DNA of 22,002 nt from Sphacelaria rigidula (taxonomy: Eukaryota > Phaeophyceae > Sphacelariales): assembly GCA_964200075.2 (NCBI GenBank), contig CAXNAA020000366.1, positions 1 to 22,002 on the forward strand, given 5' to 3'. Positions 1-9,122 of this stretch are shown here, one piece after another. Within the stretch, counting starts at the first letter, position 1, and every line of letters begins with the position of its first letter. A program made the position numbers and the translations under genes. The notes beneath the pieces were generated by a model. The model was not told the origin of the DNA. It ran no database searches and saw nothing but the letters and a program-made list of their open reading frames with translations.

Positions 1-751
1 CCCCCCCCCCCCCCCCCCGTCTCGAAAGGCCGGAGGGGTTAAGGCGCAAACGGCCGGGGCCAGCACCAAAAAAGACGCCCCCCCCCCCCCCCCCCCCCCT
101 GCACTCCAAGGGTTAGCTTCGGTTGGCAACGACGCTGTAAAAAACGCCACTCCCTGCGTGAACTAGGCGACCAGGTCACCATTTTTTTGTCGCCTGCGTT
201 TTTTTGCGGTAACCATGATGGTGGTCGAGTTGAAAATATTTTGCAGGATAGAGAACCTGAACTCCGCGCAAAGGGGATGATCCTACTACGTACTGTTTGA
301 AACATGAGATACCCATGAGGCAGCGTAAACCGTGGTTGCCTCTGGAAGTGGCGATGCCAGAAAATGAAGTAAGTGACTGTAGGCTGTCGTCCATATGCCG
401 AATAATTAGCACGCTCCGGGTCGAACAATCTAAGCAGGATGCAGGTCACCCCTCATGCGTCTCGCCGAACACATCACGGCGCTTCGCGCTTAGTGATTGC
501 GAGCGTGGTCCGTCAGAAACCCGGCGTGCTTCGTCCCGGCTGTGTAGCGATGCGAGGTCACTGGTCTTGGACTACGGTGTGCACGATCATAGATACCCCC
601 CCACCCTGTCCACCCCGTCCTCCCACTCACCCACCCACCCCCGCGCCCCCCTGCCGTAGTCCATCAACCACGTAAGACCCGGCTATTTACTTGATGATCG
701 CTCATATACGGATCCGTACGGCCGCACCCAATTCCTCAAATCTACTGACAG
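1..751. other. Intron sequence and low-quality contig edge; repeat copy 1
   Basis: This stretch has poly-C runs at 1-18 and about 78-99, then a copy of the roughly 500-bp interspersed repeat (about 109-600), then a C-rich tract. No reading frame here resembles a protein. Because the first Arf-GEF exon begins near 752 and continues a larger protein, this stretch is most simply intron. The short open frames in it are explained by the repeat. Confidence 0.6.
109..600 (+). repeat. Interspersed repeat family, copy 1
   Basis: It aligns along its length with copies at 11072-11580 and 12992-13470. Shared blocks include CGCAAAGGGGATGAT, GCGAT-CCAGAAAATGAAG, CACGGCGCTTCGCGCTT and GAGATCA-like ends, finishing in a C-rich tail. 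It has no coding potential. It is probably a non-autonomous mobile element or a solo terminal repeat; the class is undetermined. Confidence 0.8.
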
Positions 752-1507
752 CGTCCTCTCCCGGAGAGTACAGCGACAAACACAGGACAGCTCCCGCCAG
801 AGGTGGTGGAAGGCGTAAGCCTGGACCACGGCGGCAGCAACGGGGGCAATACGCCGGGTGGGGAGCAGGTGGCTGCCACTCAAGACAAAGCCAAGGGCCT
901 GACACGACTGCACTCCGATCTCGGTAGTGTCGTCGGCGAGGAAGAAAAGGGCAATTCATCGTCGAACAGGCGGAGCTCCCTCGTACACCAAGTTGCTTCT
1001 GTTCGGGGCAGGGATAACGAGTCCCGGGGAGTGAGAATCGGGCAGGAGGTCAAGCAAGACGGGATATTTCATCCATTCCAACACTCAGCACCACCTCCGC
1101 CGCCGCCGCCGCCGCCGCTGCAGGATGAGGTTCAGGGTGACAGCGGCACTACCCATAACGGTGCGCCAGCACGGCTAGGGCGGGCACGAGTGAGGGAAGA
1201 TGACCTAGGCACAGAAAGACGACGGCGAGAAACGAGGGCGGAGTTGATCTCTGTGCCCTCTTCGACCCCGTCAGAAGCGGCACCCGTATCAGCGCGAGCG
1301 GCGGCGGCAAGTTGTGGGCTAGGGGACAACAGCGGGAGGATATGCGGCGTCCGCGATGGGGGTGAAAGGAGGAAATGGGGTGCGAAACAGGCCCGTATTG
1401 CGTTGCAGCTCTGGTGGCCGTTGCTAGCAGGGCTTTCGGGAGGAGCTGGAGACCCGAGGTTGGATTGTAGATCGGCGGCGCTCTCAACGCTGCAAGATGT
1501 GCTCCAG
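752..1507 (+). CDS. Arf-GEF exon (first in window)
   Basis: The frame is open only from 749, after a TGA at 746-748. The best acceptor is the CAG ending at 751, preceded by a pyrimidine-rich stretch; CAG ending at 800 is an alternative. The donor is CAG|GTGAGA at 1507/1508, phase 0. Most of the exon encodes a disordered, Gly/Ser/Arg-rich segment including nine prolines in a row (1091-1117). The last 40 or so codons encode the conserved helical block with WWPLLAGL and GDPRLDCRSAALSTL, matching the HDS repeat of BIG-type Arf-GEFs. The left boundary is the weakest part of the gene model. Confidence 0.65.
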
Positions 1508-4500
1508 GTGAGAAGGGGCAGTTTCGCAGGTATCCGTCGGTAGTTTCATCACGTTGGGAAAACGAATTCTGAGGTTATGCTGCGGCGTCCACTTCGTCGC
1601 GTTTCAGCAGAGGCATGCGCGACTGATACACGCGCGCTTCTGAGTATTCTCCAGCTAGTCTGAGTTGTGGAAAACACCCTCAATATCAAAATCCACACGT
1701 CACATCAGATTCCGTACGCAATGCGGACACGTTTGTAACAGTGCCAACGTGTGTACCGGTGTGTGTGCAAAGGTTTACTGCCAACAACCACGCTCGTATC
1801 GAAGTGTCCTCCCACCCTTCCGCTTCTCCGCCGCCCCACAGGAATTTGGATCGTCACCGGAATTCTCTGTGCGTGTGTGGCCATTTTTGCTGTCACGCGT
1901 GCTCCTTCCGGCTACATGGCACGCCGAGCAGGCGCCCGCCAGCGTCGCTCCTCCTCCGGCGCCGGCTCCGCCCGCCCGTCACCATCCGACCCCGCCCTCA
2001 ACGCCCTCAGCCCACCGACGCTCCGCGGCGGCGTTGACAAACACCAGCTTTCACAACAGTAGTCTTCACCACTCCGCAAACAACAGCACGCACTCTTCGG
2101 TAGGTTTCTCTTCGACTGCTGTCGGCGTCTCTGTTTACAAGGGAACGAGCAGCTCGTGCTTGACGCACCCGTCATCACCACCGTCAGCATTCGTGCTGCC
2201 CGCGGCGCGTGGTGTTTTCCCGCTCGACGTTACGTCCTGGGTGCACACGACATTACCACAGCTTTTCAGGGCAGCCGCCGTGGTGATCACCGCAAATTCC
2301 TCTTCGGCCGCCCCGTTGGGAGTTCCTACCCTCCTGGCGTTCATGAAGCCGCACGTCTGCTGTTGCCGCGTCGCCAGCTGTCGCCGACAGCGCTCACCGG
2401 CGGTTGCACCAGCAAGCACGGCCACAGGGGTGCCAGAGGTGGGGGCGGCTGGAAACCGGGCTGCTGTGGGATCAGGGCATGTGTCGAGTGTTGAGGGAAG
2501 TTTGCGGCCGGATGATGTTGATGGATCCGAGAGGAATTCAGGCGCTGCTGTGGAAGATGACAGGGTAGTGAAGAAGACGGATATGGAGGCGGCAGCGGCG
2601 GCCGGTGCAGCGGTTGCGGGAGAGTGTGGGAGCACGGGAGATCAGTTAGTGTCGCGTGTGGCGCTCGAGGCCCTCGGGTTGCTGGTAGAAGGACTGGCTA
2701 CACATCAGGTAGGGCTCATGCCGTCCACTCCGTGAACTTTAGTGTCGTCGATTTGTCTTGGTGCTGGCCTATTTTATCCTGTCCCTGAAATCTCAACCCG
2801 TTGACAGGGTCAGATGCGCGCGTGTGTCTCCTGCTGGCTACATCGTCGAAGATCCCTAAAATGATGATTACCCCCCATTATGTCCCCCCCCCTCCGCCCG
2901 CACACTGTACATATGGTTGTCAGACTCCTCCGGAGGTCCTCACTTGCTTGTGTAGCTCACTTGTCGGGATGCTGCGAAGTTGCTTGCCCGACAGCTTCGG
3001 CGCAGCGGGGCGCGTGTATGATGCTGAATCTCCCACACAAATACCGCGAGCGGGTGGTGACATCGAGAGCGTAAGTAGCAGCAGCAGCAGCGACGATGAA
3101 GATGGCGATGAAGGATGGGGAGAAGGCTCGCGCAGCTCTGTTGGAAGGCGAAAACGGCCGCCGGCGATGACGTTAGACTCAGCTGCTTCGAATAATACTT
3201 TCGTTGATTCCGGCACACAACAACAGCAACAACAACACCAAGGACCCCCAGTAGAAAATTGTGAGGAGATTCCGCAGCAGCATGAACAACCGTCATCTGC
3301 GTTGAATGCAAAGCCTGCGTTGTCGGTAGATAAGGACTCGGATACGAAAATCGACGCGGCGCGGACGGTGGGAAGGTTAGCGGCGGCCCTGCGTCTGCAG
3401 CGACTGTTGTACGGGGTGGCGAGGGCCAACCTACGAGCGCTCGGGGAAGGACAGACCCGGGTGGTGCTGGACGGACTGTCGGCGGGGTTGCAGTACGCGC
3501 GGGCGTTTCAGGGGCGATGGGAGTTGAGGACGACGCTATTCCAAACAGGGTGAGCATGTTGACGCCGTTATATGCAATATCGTGGCGCTGAGAGTGATGA
3601 GTCGGCTGCCACGTTCGATGTGTAAATTGGTGTCGCAATCGTTTACCAGAATTGCACGTGAGCTGGTCACAACACAAGATGAGGCGCTGCCGGTGTTATC
3701 TGTTGCCCGTCGGTTCTTGCTGCGGTCTATGCTTTTCTTGACTGCTAACTTGCTCCATGTATCCCTGCCCTAACAATGACTAACAACCATTCAACAGACG
3801 CTGTTCCACTTGCTATAAGCTTAGCCCCGACCCCCCACCCGGCTGATGTATTAGGAGTAGAGGCGGTGCTCCGTCTCGAAATGGATACGGATACGTGGTC
3901 AATGGTCGAATGACTAAGGCAAGCAACGAATGAGTAACTACACCCATCCCGCCCCCCCACCGTGCTCCGTCTCGAAAGGGATGCGTGGTCAATGGTCAAA
4001 CGACTAAGGCAAGCAACAAATGAGTACGCCCCGCCCCCCTCCACCCGGCCGATGTCCCTATAAATCAAAACAGCCGACTCATCCCGAGGAGCGGCCCGGG
4101 TTCGGGCGAGCTGCCGCACTTGCTAGAACAAGAAAGCGAGGGTCTGTGCTACACATTTGCCATCTGCTTCCGGTTGCTGGGGGTGCGATGGCCGACTCGA
4201 GCGCCACCTGTCGCCCCCGCCGCCGACGCGAAGACAACATGCGAAAAAAGTGCCACCACCTTTGCCACAGCAGCAGAGATGAGAAATATCAATGGCAGAA
4301 AAGCCTCTGCTTCTGGAACAGCCGACACTGCCGATTCCATCGCGTCCTCGCCAATAACCACTACCCTGTGGCCGCACCCACGAGCGTTTGACACAAACGT
4401 ACGGGCACTTTTCAACTCAGCACCCACGGTGGGATCTACAGCGGCCGGACACGGGTCCTACAGCAACCAAGCGACACGGCGAGCGCCTCGTCGATCACGC

Positions 4501-6139
4501 TCGGACGCATCGGCATCAGCGGTAGCCGCGGCAATCAAGCGAGGCCTTTATGCTTCGACGGGGGGGAGCGGCAGTGGGGGCGCTACAGGTAGGTCAGCAT
4601 CGGCTTCTTCTGGGCCAGTGCTAGTGGTGGATGACTTGTTGGAGTGGAGCGGAGAGGGCGACGCGGGGCCGATAGGGGATGGAGCTGGTGGGGGTGATGG
4701 AAAGGATGCGGAAGGCCATGCAGAGCGGGGTGGTGGTGCCGCTTGGGACGGGACTGGGCTTGCCCGGGAGTATCTGCGTGCTGAGGGAAGCGTACTATTG
4801 AGCAAATACTTTCAGACTGACGGGGAGGTTCAACGGGCAAGGTGAGCAAAGCTAGGTCAAACAAGAGGTGTGGGGAGTTTTCTTCGCTGTATGATGTGGA
4901 GTAATGAATTCCGAATCTCCCTCGAAGAAGTTTACTACGGAGTTTCCCGTTTGAGTTTTCATCACCTAATGCCTGACTGGTGGTGCTTTTGTCCGAGAGG
5001 GGTTTATTGCTGAGTTGTCTCAAGTGAACCCGGTCTCTACTGTACCCCTAGCCATAGTGTTGTCGAATATCAACCTTGCGAATACCCAATTGCCGTTACC
5101 TGCCCCGGCGCTCGCTGCTGTGGTTCGCGACCGCAGTGCCGCTCTCATGGCCAAGGCGAGGGGGTGGGTGGGTGAGGTGGGTTAGGTGGGTGAGTGCGGC
5201 AAACAGAACATATGCCACGTGTGCAGTAACGTAACGTTCCATCGCCATTGCCGCTGTCTTGCTAACATGTGCGGATATTTTGCAGGATTAAAAAGGTGCT
5301 CAACTGCCACCTTTTTGGTCCTTGGCAATTGGTATACCGTGCCACCGTTTCTCGAAAATCGTGCAGGGTAGATAGAACATACCTCGCGGTCGTCCGCCTC
5401 CCCCCCAACCGCCTTCCCGTTGCCGCATCGTTGCACACGCTCTAGGTTCGAGGAAGGCGATGACGAACTGTGGACCCTGAATGAAGAATCCGCGACCTCT
5501 CCACACTCGATGCCGCCGCCGATGAGCCCAGCCCACACTCCTACACCCACGCGCAGGAGCAGCGCTTCGCAGTTTGGGTGGGACAGGGACAGTGAGGTCG
5601 GTGTGCCCGCGTCGCCTTCGGCACATCGGAATGCGTCCTCGCTTCAGCTGTGGCCACGAGGAACTGGCAACAGTAGTCATGGTAGTCAGAAGCATCAGCC
5701 TGTGCCGCGAACTCCCAGCAAACGTAACCATCATCAACAGCTGGGCCGTTTGGGAGGAGGGGGCACTGTGCCAGGTGGGGGACTGGTACGGCGGAGGGAA
5801 CCGGATTTTTTGGCTACCATGGAATCTGAGATTCGGTACCTCACGCCACCCCTGCTTCTGCTACTGCGAGGTCTTTTGCACATGGAACCTGGTTCATTTG
5901 CAAAGGAGGCAAGCTGGGTGTACCCTGCCCTCGCCGATCTTGTCGTCGTTAGGAATTTAGAAGTTCGAGCAACTGTGCGAGAGCTATTGTGTTCACGTGT
6001 CGCCCATATTTTGACTGTTCCGGTGGCTACTGCCATCGTTACTGGCACGGATGATGGTTCGACAACACTAGCAATGCCCCCTTCCGCGTCCTTGCGCAGG
6101 GGTGGTGATGGTTCCCAGGCGGCTGATCACACCGAGTGA
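752..6139 (+). CDS. BIG/ARFGEF-type Arf guanine-nucleotide exchange factor, C-terminal half (5' partial)
   Basis: Proposed join 752-1507, 1842-2708, 2924-3549, 4074-4841, 5446-6139: 3711 nt, 1236 residues plus stop, open throughout. Proteins of this family exchange GDP for GTP on Arf GTPases at trans-Golgi and endosomal membranes; the Sec7 catalytic domain lies N-terminal and is not in this window. What is visible are the helical HDS repeats typical of BIG1/BIG2 C-termini. In order: a W-PLL-GL...DPR...R-AL-L block at the end of the first exon; an FW-type helix with VLLP at the start of the second; a block resembling the family's '..HRFAKAFN..RTALWKAG' segment at the end of the third; LLEQESEGLCYTFAICFRLL in the fourth; and LTPPLLLLLRGLL...YPALADLV...LEVRATVREL in the fifth. 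Long Ser/Pro/Gly/Gln-rich inserts separate the blocks, making this half longer than the equivalent part of animal BIG proteins. Family assignment is from recalled conserved patterns; exon ends are inferred. Confidence 0.82.
1842..2708 (+). CDS. Arf-GEF exon 2 of 5 in window
   Basis: The acceptor is a strong pyrimidine tract ending CCACAG at 1841; the donor is CAG|GTAGGG at 2708/2709. Both sides are phase 0. The exon opens with residues that continue the preceding helical block (VWPFLLSRVLLP), which supports the splice. It then runs through Pro/Ser/Thr/Ala-rich sequence, a helical patch SWVHTTLPQLFRAAAVVI that resembles the family's 'W..T...AL..LV.LF' segment, an Ala-rich acidic stretch, and a final helix VALEALGLLVEGLATHQ. 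Confidence 0.75.
2924..3549 (+). CDS. Arf-GEF exon 3 of 5 in window
   Basis: The acceptor TTGTCAG ends at 2923 after a C-rich tract and enters in phase 0. The earlier CAG at 2805-2807 would bring in a stop codon and is rejected. The donor is GG|GTGAGC at 3549/3550, phase 2. The product has a helix (TPPEVLTCLCSSLVGMLRS), a Ser run followed by an acidic stretch, six glutamines near 3217-3234, and a conserved helical pair ending ELRTTLFQTG. That last part corresponds to the 'LLDCL...FAKAFN...RTALWKAG' region of BIG proteins. Confidence 0.78.
3866..4055 (+). repeat. 96-bp tandem duplication in Arf-GEF intron
   Basis: Two adjacent copies of about 96 bp, each starting GTGCTCCGTCTCGAAA (3866 and 3962), share TGGTCAATGGTC and GACTAAGGCAAGCAAC and end in a C-rich tail. 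An ACCCGGC-GATGT motif occurs both before copy 1 (about 3837-3848) and after copy 2 (about 4043-4054), suggesting a decayed partial third unit. It ends just before the acceptor of the 4074 exon. Confidence 0.85.
4074..4841 (+). CDS. Arf-GEF exon 4 of 5 in window
   Basis: The acceptor AAACAG at 4073 enters in phase 2 and completes a Gly codon. AG sites at 4088 and 4091 would also keep frame and remove a few residues. The donor is AAG|GTGAGC at 4841/4842, phase 2. The conserved core is LLEQESEGLCYTFAICFRLL, equivalent to the 'LLKQETQSL..CLRILFRMY' helix of BIG1/2. It is followed by an Ala/Ser/Thr-rich and Gly-rich insert and a C-terminal helix (AREYLRAEGSVLLSKYFQT). Confidence 0.78.
5160..5190 (+). 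repeat. G-run tract in Arf-GEF intron (possible G-quadruplex)
   Basis: At least five runs of three or more G are separated by one to six bases on the sense strand, inside the intron between 4842 and 5445. This satisfies the simple G-quadruplex pattern. Whether it folds or affects splicing cannot be judged from sequence. Confidence 0.5.
5446..6139 (+). CDS. Arf-GEF terminal exon
   Basis: The acceptor CTCTAG at 5445 completes an Arg codon started by the previous exon (AG|G), and the frame is then open to TGA at 6137-6139. After a disordered Pro/Ser/Gly-rich part comes the last HDS-type block: EIRYLTPPLLLLLRGLL, SFAKEASWVYPALADLV, and LEVRATVRELLCSRVAHIL. This follows the order of the end of BIG1/2 ('LL.KVL...F....FYPLLCE.....ELR..LRRFF'). 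About 45 non-conserved residues follow. A consensus donor (GTGAGT at 6136) overlaps the stop codon, so an alternative C-terminus is possible. Confidence 0.78.
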
Positions 6140-7274
6140 GTGTTGTCTTTGTATCTGGTCGATCGTGTGTTTCGTGTGACTTTGCTTAATTTCATATTTT
6201 GTTTCTCTTATGTCTGCTTTTGTTTATGTTAGCAGGGAGTTCCGCGCTACCGATTTTCAGAGTATTCGTGTAGGCATGCCGCTTCCGACAGGGTTCGGCC
6301 CTGTCCTGTGTTTTTCTCAGGACTTTCCTCTAGCACCCCTCTGTACGCTTCTCGTGCACCGTAAAAATGCTTTCACACGCTATGAGCCAGTAGGGACGTG
6401 GCGAAGGTGGATTTCTATCACCACAAACGGGAGCATGCGAGGGAATGCTAGCATAGGAAACGGGGGAAGGCGCCCGCTCTTGGATTGTTGTGGTTCTCTG
6501 CGAGACAGTGGTTCATTTTATTGTATTTATCTCTCGCCTCTTTATTGGTGAGTGCGGTCTGCACTAACTTGGAGGTATCTGTCTGACACTTGAGACGCCC
6601 ATGGGAGGGAGGGGAACAGCGTTCTTGACGCAAAACGTGGCTAGGCCGGCTAGAAATATCATGTTTTTTGTGTATTGCATCCATGGGAGAGGCAAAGGGC
6701 ACTACAGAATTTGACCCTTGATCGGCCCTGATGCAGGTGTCCGACGGAAAATGTCCATGCGCACGACATTGTGAGTCCGCGCTCAGAATAACGAAGGTGC
6801 CAGCAGATTCAATGTTCTGTGCTCTCAACCCATCAATTTCATGCAGTTTTGTAGAGTTGTACCCCCCAAGATAATGAAGCTAGATTAGGTGTATTACTAC
6901 AGTGTAGTGTCGTGCAGCGGGTTGTGTTTGTTCTTGCATCGCGATGTAGAAGCATGTCAACAAAGATTATCAGTGGGCTGGGCATATCTTCGCATGTGCC
7001 TGATGGATCGACATGCAAAGGTCCTAATCGAGAAGTAGCTGCTCTGGAAGCAGGGTAGAACGGCAGGTGGCAGCCTGTTTGTACGCATAGCGTCCTGTCT
7101 ACCGTCGTGTCAGTGTGTGTTTTTACTTCCTTTAAGCGCCGCTGTCGCAGTTAGGGGGCACAGACGAAGAAGAAATCGAGTGGATCGAACCCAAGGTACG
7201 TGTATCCGCTAACCACTCTAGCAATCCGAGTCCTACCCCATTACCAGTGCTGCTAGTTCGCTCCAATATTGTCA
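6140..7274. other. Intergenic region between convergent genes
   Basis: The region lies between the Arf-GEF stop codon and the stop of the minus-strand small gene. It holds a T-rich acceptor-like tract ending TTAGCAG at 6235, a possible alternative or 3'-UTR exon (6236-6547), and an orphan 45-nt exon-like segment (7151-7195). I see no recognisable protein similarity and no clear polyadenylation signal. Confidence 0.5.
7151..7195 (+). other. Exon-like 45-nt segment, gene unknown
   Basis: The segment has a pyrimidine-rich tract ending GTCGCAG at 7150 on its left and a strong donor AAG|GTACGT at 7195/7196 on its right. It is exactly 15 codons, and one frame reads as an acidic peptide (LGGTDEEEIEWIEPK). 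Its phase (0 in, 0 out) does not match the neighbouring Arf-GEF or RGS exons as modelled. It may be a missed exon of one of them, a UTR exon, or chance. Confidence 0.3.
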
Positions 7275-7461
7275 TCATCGCGAAGTCGCGACATCGCCGT
7301 GCTTGTGATGTTGAGCAGCCATCATTTCCTTAGCCAGGGCCTCTACATCTTCCATCCTGAGCTGTTTCTTTTGCATGAGGCCTACGGGGTACTCGTCGAA
7401 TGGAGGCTCGCCCGTGAACGATAGCTGATAGTTGGTCTCCCCGCCTTGTGATCCAGGCATT
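7275..7461 (-). CDS. CIMIP1-like gene, last exon
   Basis: The exon is preceded on the minus strand by an acceptor GAAAACAG and runs to TGA at 7277-7275. It encodes 61 residues rich in Glu, Lys, Met and Gln with a predicted helix (MEDVEALAKEMMAAQ). Its composition is clearly more protein-like than that of surrounding open frames. The first base completes a Thr codon from exon 1. It could alternatively begin a separate tiny gene at its own ATG (7460). Confidence 0.5.
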
Positions 7462-8297
7462 CTGTTTTCAATCGACGAAGAAAATTGCGCGGTACAAAAG
7501 TAGTGAGGGTATTTATGTTCGACTGGCTGTGACCCACCTATCCCGATAGACGTGGCTGTTTGGCGACAAGGTGTGCGACTTGAGCTCTATTTCTGCGTCG
7601 ATGGAAATTGTTCGTACAAACCCCCTTCCGTGTGGTCCCAAGCTACCACACGACAAACTTGCTGCACATATTTTGATCCTGTCAAGTGTACCACACGATA
7701 CACTGTAAATAATGTCTACACAGCATACTGTATATACGCGCACGCGCCATGCGTGAACAACGATCGTTTGGCTCGACCATCTCACTGGGTACGCACGTAG
7801 TCTCGCAGCAGTACTTATCTTGAGAGGTTGAAAGCATGAACTTACGTTTCTTTGCTTGATCTGGACAATCCGGACCGACGGATGGACGGCGCGCAGAGCG
7901 TTAACCGCACACATATCGATTGGCTACACAACGGCGAAATCAAACCTCGCCTACGTTCTAGGCCGAGGTTTACATCCTGCTCCAGCTGATACCCATTGTC
8001 GGCTGCCACGAAACGAGAGCACCGCACCCCCACGATTATAATACAACAGCGCTGGACGGAACTGTGATACTTTGGAATGCGGGAAACATCGATCGCGCAC
8101 AAATTTCGCACCCACCGCTGAAGCTTATCTTCCAAGCTGGCGATCTGTTGCTGCTGTGTGGTAGCCCCATCGAACAAGGACCCCCAGTTATCGCACCACA
8201 CCTTCGCGACCTCGAGTTCAGACGTGACTCGCTGTTCCCAATTTTTCTGGTCCCCGACAACGTTAGTCTCTTGCTTTCGTGATACCTGAGCCGCCAT
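7275..8297 (-). CDS. C20orf85/LLC1 (CIMIP1)-like ciliary protein, two-exon model
   Basis: Minus-strand join 8297-7846 and 7461-7275, 212 residues plus stop. The start is the ATG at 8297. The donor is AAC|GTAAGT (last exon base 7846), phase 2; the acceptor is AAAACAG before 7461, and the join stays in frame. Residues 12-41 carry N-V-V-G....W..R...E.E.A..W..NWG.L, the signature of the C20orf85/LLC1 family, whose animal member is a microtubule inner protein of ciliary doublets. A Gln-rich, coiled-coil-like stretch follows (residues about 50-60). Residues about 80-148 look non-coding in composition (Cys/Ile/Val-rich), so an undetected intron may lie there. The second exon encodes a convincing hydrophilic end (EEP-like PPFDEYP, then KKQLRMEDVEALAKEMM), which I cannot match to the family's usual C-terminus. 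The usual family length is near 140 residues in animals. The N-terminal match is good; the rest is tentative. Confidence 0.5.
7846..8297 (-). CDS. CIMIP1-like gene, exon 1
   Basis: The exon starts at ATG 8297-8295 and reads open to the GTAAGT donor at 7845-7840. Only the first 75 or so codons look protein-like: the LLC1 signature (Asn12, Gly15, Trp20, Arg23, Trp34, Asn37-Trp38-Gly39) and a Gln-rich helix. The true exon may end earlier, with another short exon near 7846-7910. Confidence 0.5.
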
Positions 8298-8874
8298 AGT
8301 TTTGAACAACTCTTTAGTGCTCGGGTATTAGCTGCCAGATGAACCGTGTACCTTAGGCGCCCTAAACCCTGGTGTGTGATGAGCTAATGGATTATATTTA
8401 CCCCCAGAATACAGCTGTAGTGTTCTGCGTTGGCTGGCTGTGACTGGCTCACCGTCAGTGCGGAGCAACTGTGTTTATATGCGGAGAAATTAAGATCCTA
8501 ACAGAAACAAAATTAACACGAAACGGAACACACTGCGGAGGAAATGCTACCCCGACGACCTCGCTGACAGTATGTGTCACTCCAAAACCCCAGTAGCCTT
8601 GCTGCCCCGACCACCAGGCGAAGTGCTGGAGTGCTTGCACTAGTATGTCGATGTTGCGGCATTCCTTCCGTGCTAGACCGTTCATACCCTGATGGCAGCT
8701 TGAACAACACGATTCCACAGCGTTGCGTGCATGAAGGAAGCAATACGTGCCCCATGCTTTTACCGGAGGAGGGTGAAAGGCACGAAGCGTGATATATACA
8801 GGGTAGTCCTCCCTGCAGCCACGCCTCAAACCTATCCCTCACCAATTGATACTGCCAAGGTTTTACACGTCAGT
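8298..8874. promoter_or_regulatory. Shared 577-bp region between divergent genes
   Basis: The two start codons (8297 minus, 8875 plus) face away from each other across 577 bp, so both promoters probably lie here. An AT-rich GATATATACA at 8791-8800 sits 75-84 bases before the plus-strand ATG and could act as a TATA element. Open frames on both strands in this stretch show no recognisable similarity, and I do not call them genes. The RGS coding frame stays open upstream of 8875 to about 8731, so an extra 5' coding exon cannot be excluded. Confidence 0.35.
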
Positions 8875-9122
8875 ATGGGCAACGCGGTTGGTTTTTTGTG
8901 GCCCTCGTCGACTGTCATTCCGTCCGAGGGGGGCGGAGTAAAGGAAGGAGGGATTGGCGGAGTTGCAAACAAGGGAGGGGGACCGGCCGAGGGAGTAGCA
9001 TGCGCCGACGTTGGCAGTAGCCGACAAGCGTTGGAGTGTGCACACGAGCCGCCTACGAGCATCATGGAGGTGTTGCTGAATGCTTTGTATGCCATGGAGT
9101 TCCACAAGCACTTGGCGATGAC
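8875..9122 (+). CDS. Tandem RGS gene, exon 1
   Basis: ATG at 8875, donor AC|GTGAGT at 9122/9123, phase 2. It encodes Met-Gly-Asn-Ala-Val-Gly, a Gly-rich low-complexity linker, then the first RGS helices (SIMEVLLNALYAMEFHKHL). The next exon restores the missing base of Thr83 and continues directly into the conserved NRSENYEFF motif, which is strong support for this long-range splice. Confidence 0.75.

Noticed and set aside
2808-2923. Acceptor at 2807 giving a longer Arf-GEF exon
   Set aside because: Phase-0 entry there meets a stop codon within about 20 codons; the CAG at 2923 keeps frame and joins conserved helices.
5287-5369. Possible extra Arf-GEF exon after TTTTGCAG at 5286
   Set aside because: The acceptor is good, but no donor restores phase 2 for the 5446 exon, and the encoded peptide does not fit the family.
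8455-8845. Minus-strand open frames of 110-124 codons upstream of the RGS gene
   Set aside because: Two frames on the same strand overlap, neither has recognisable similarity, and the stretch lies in the divergent promoter region.
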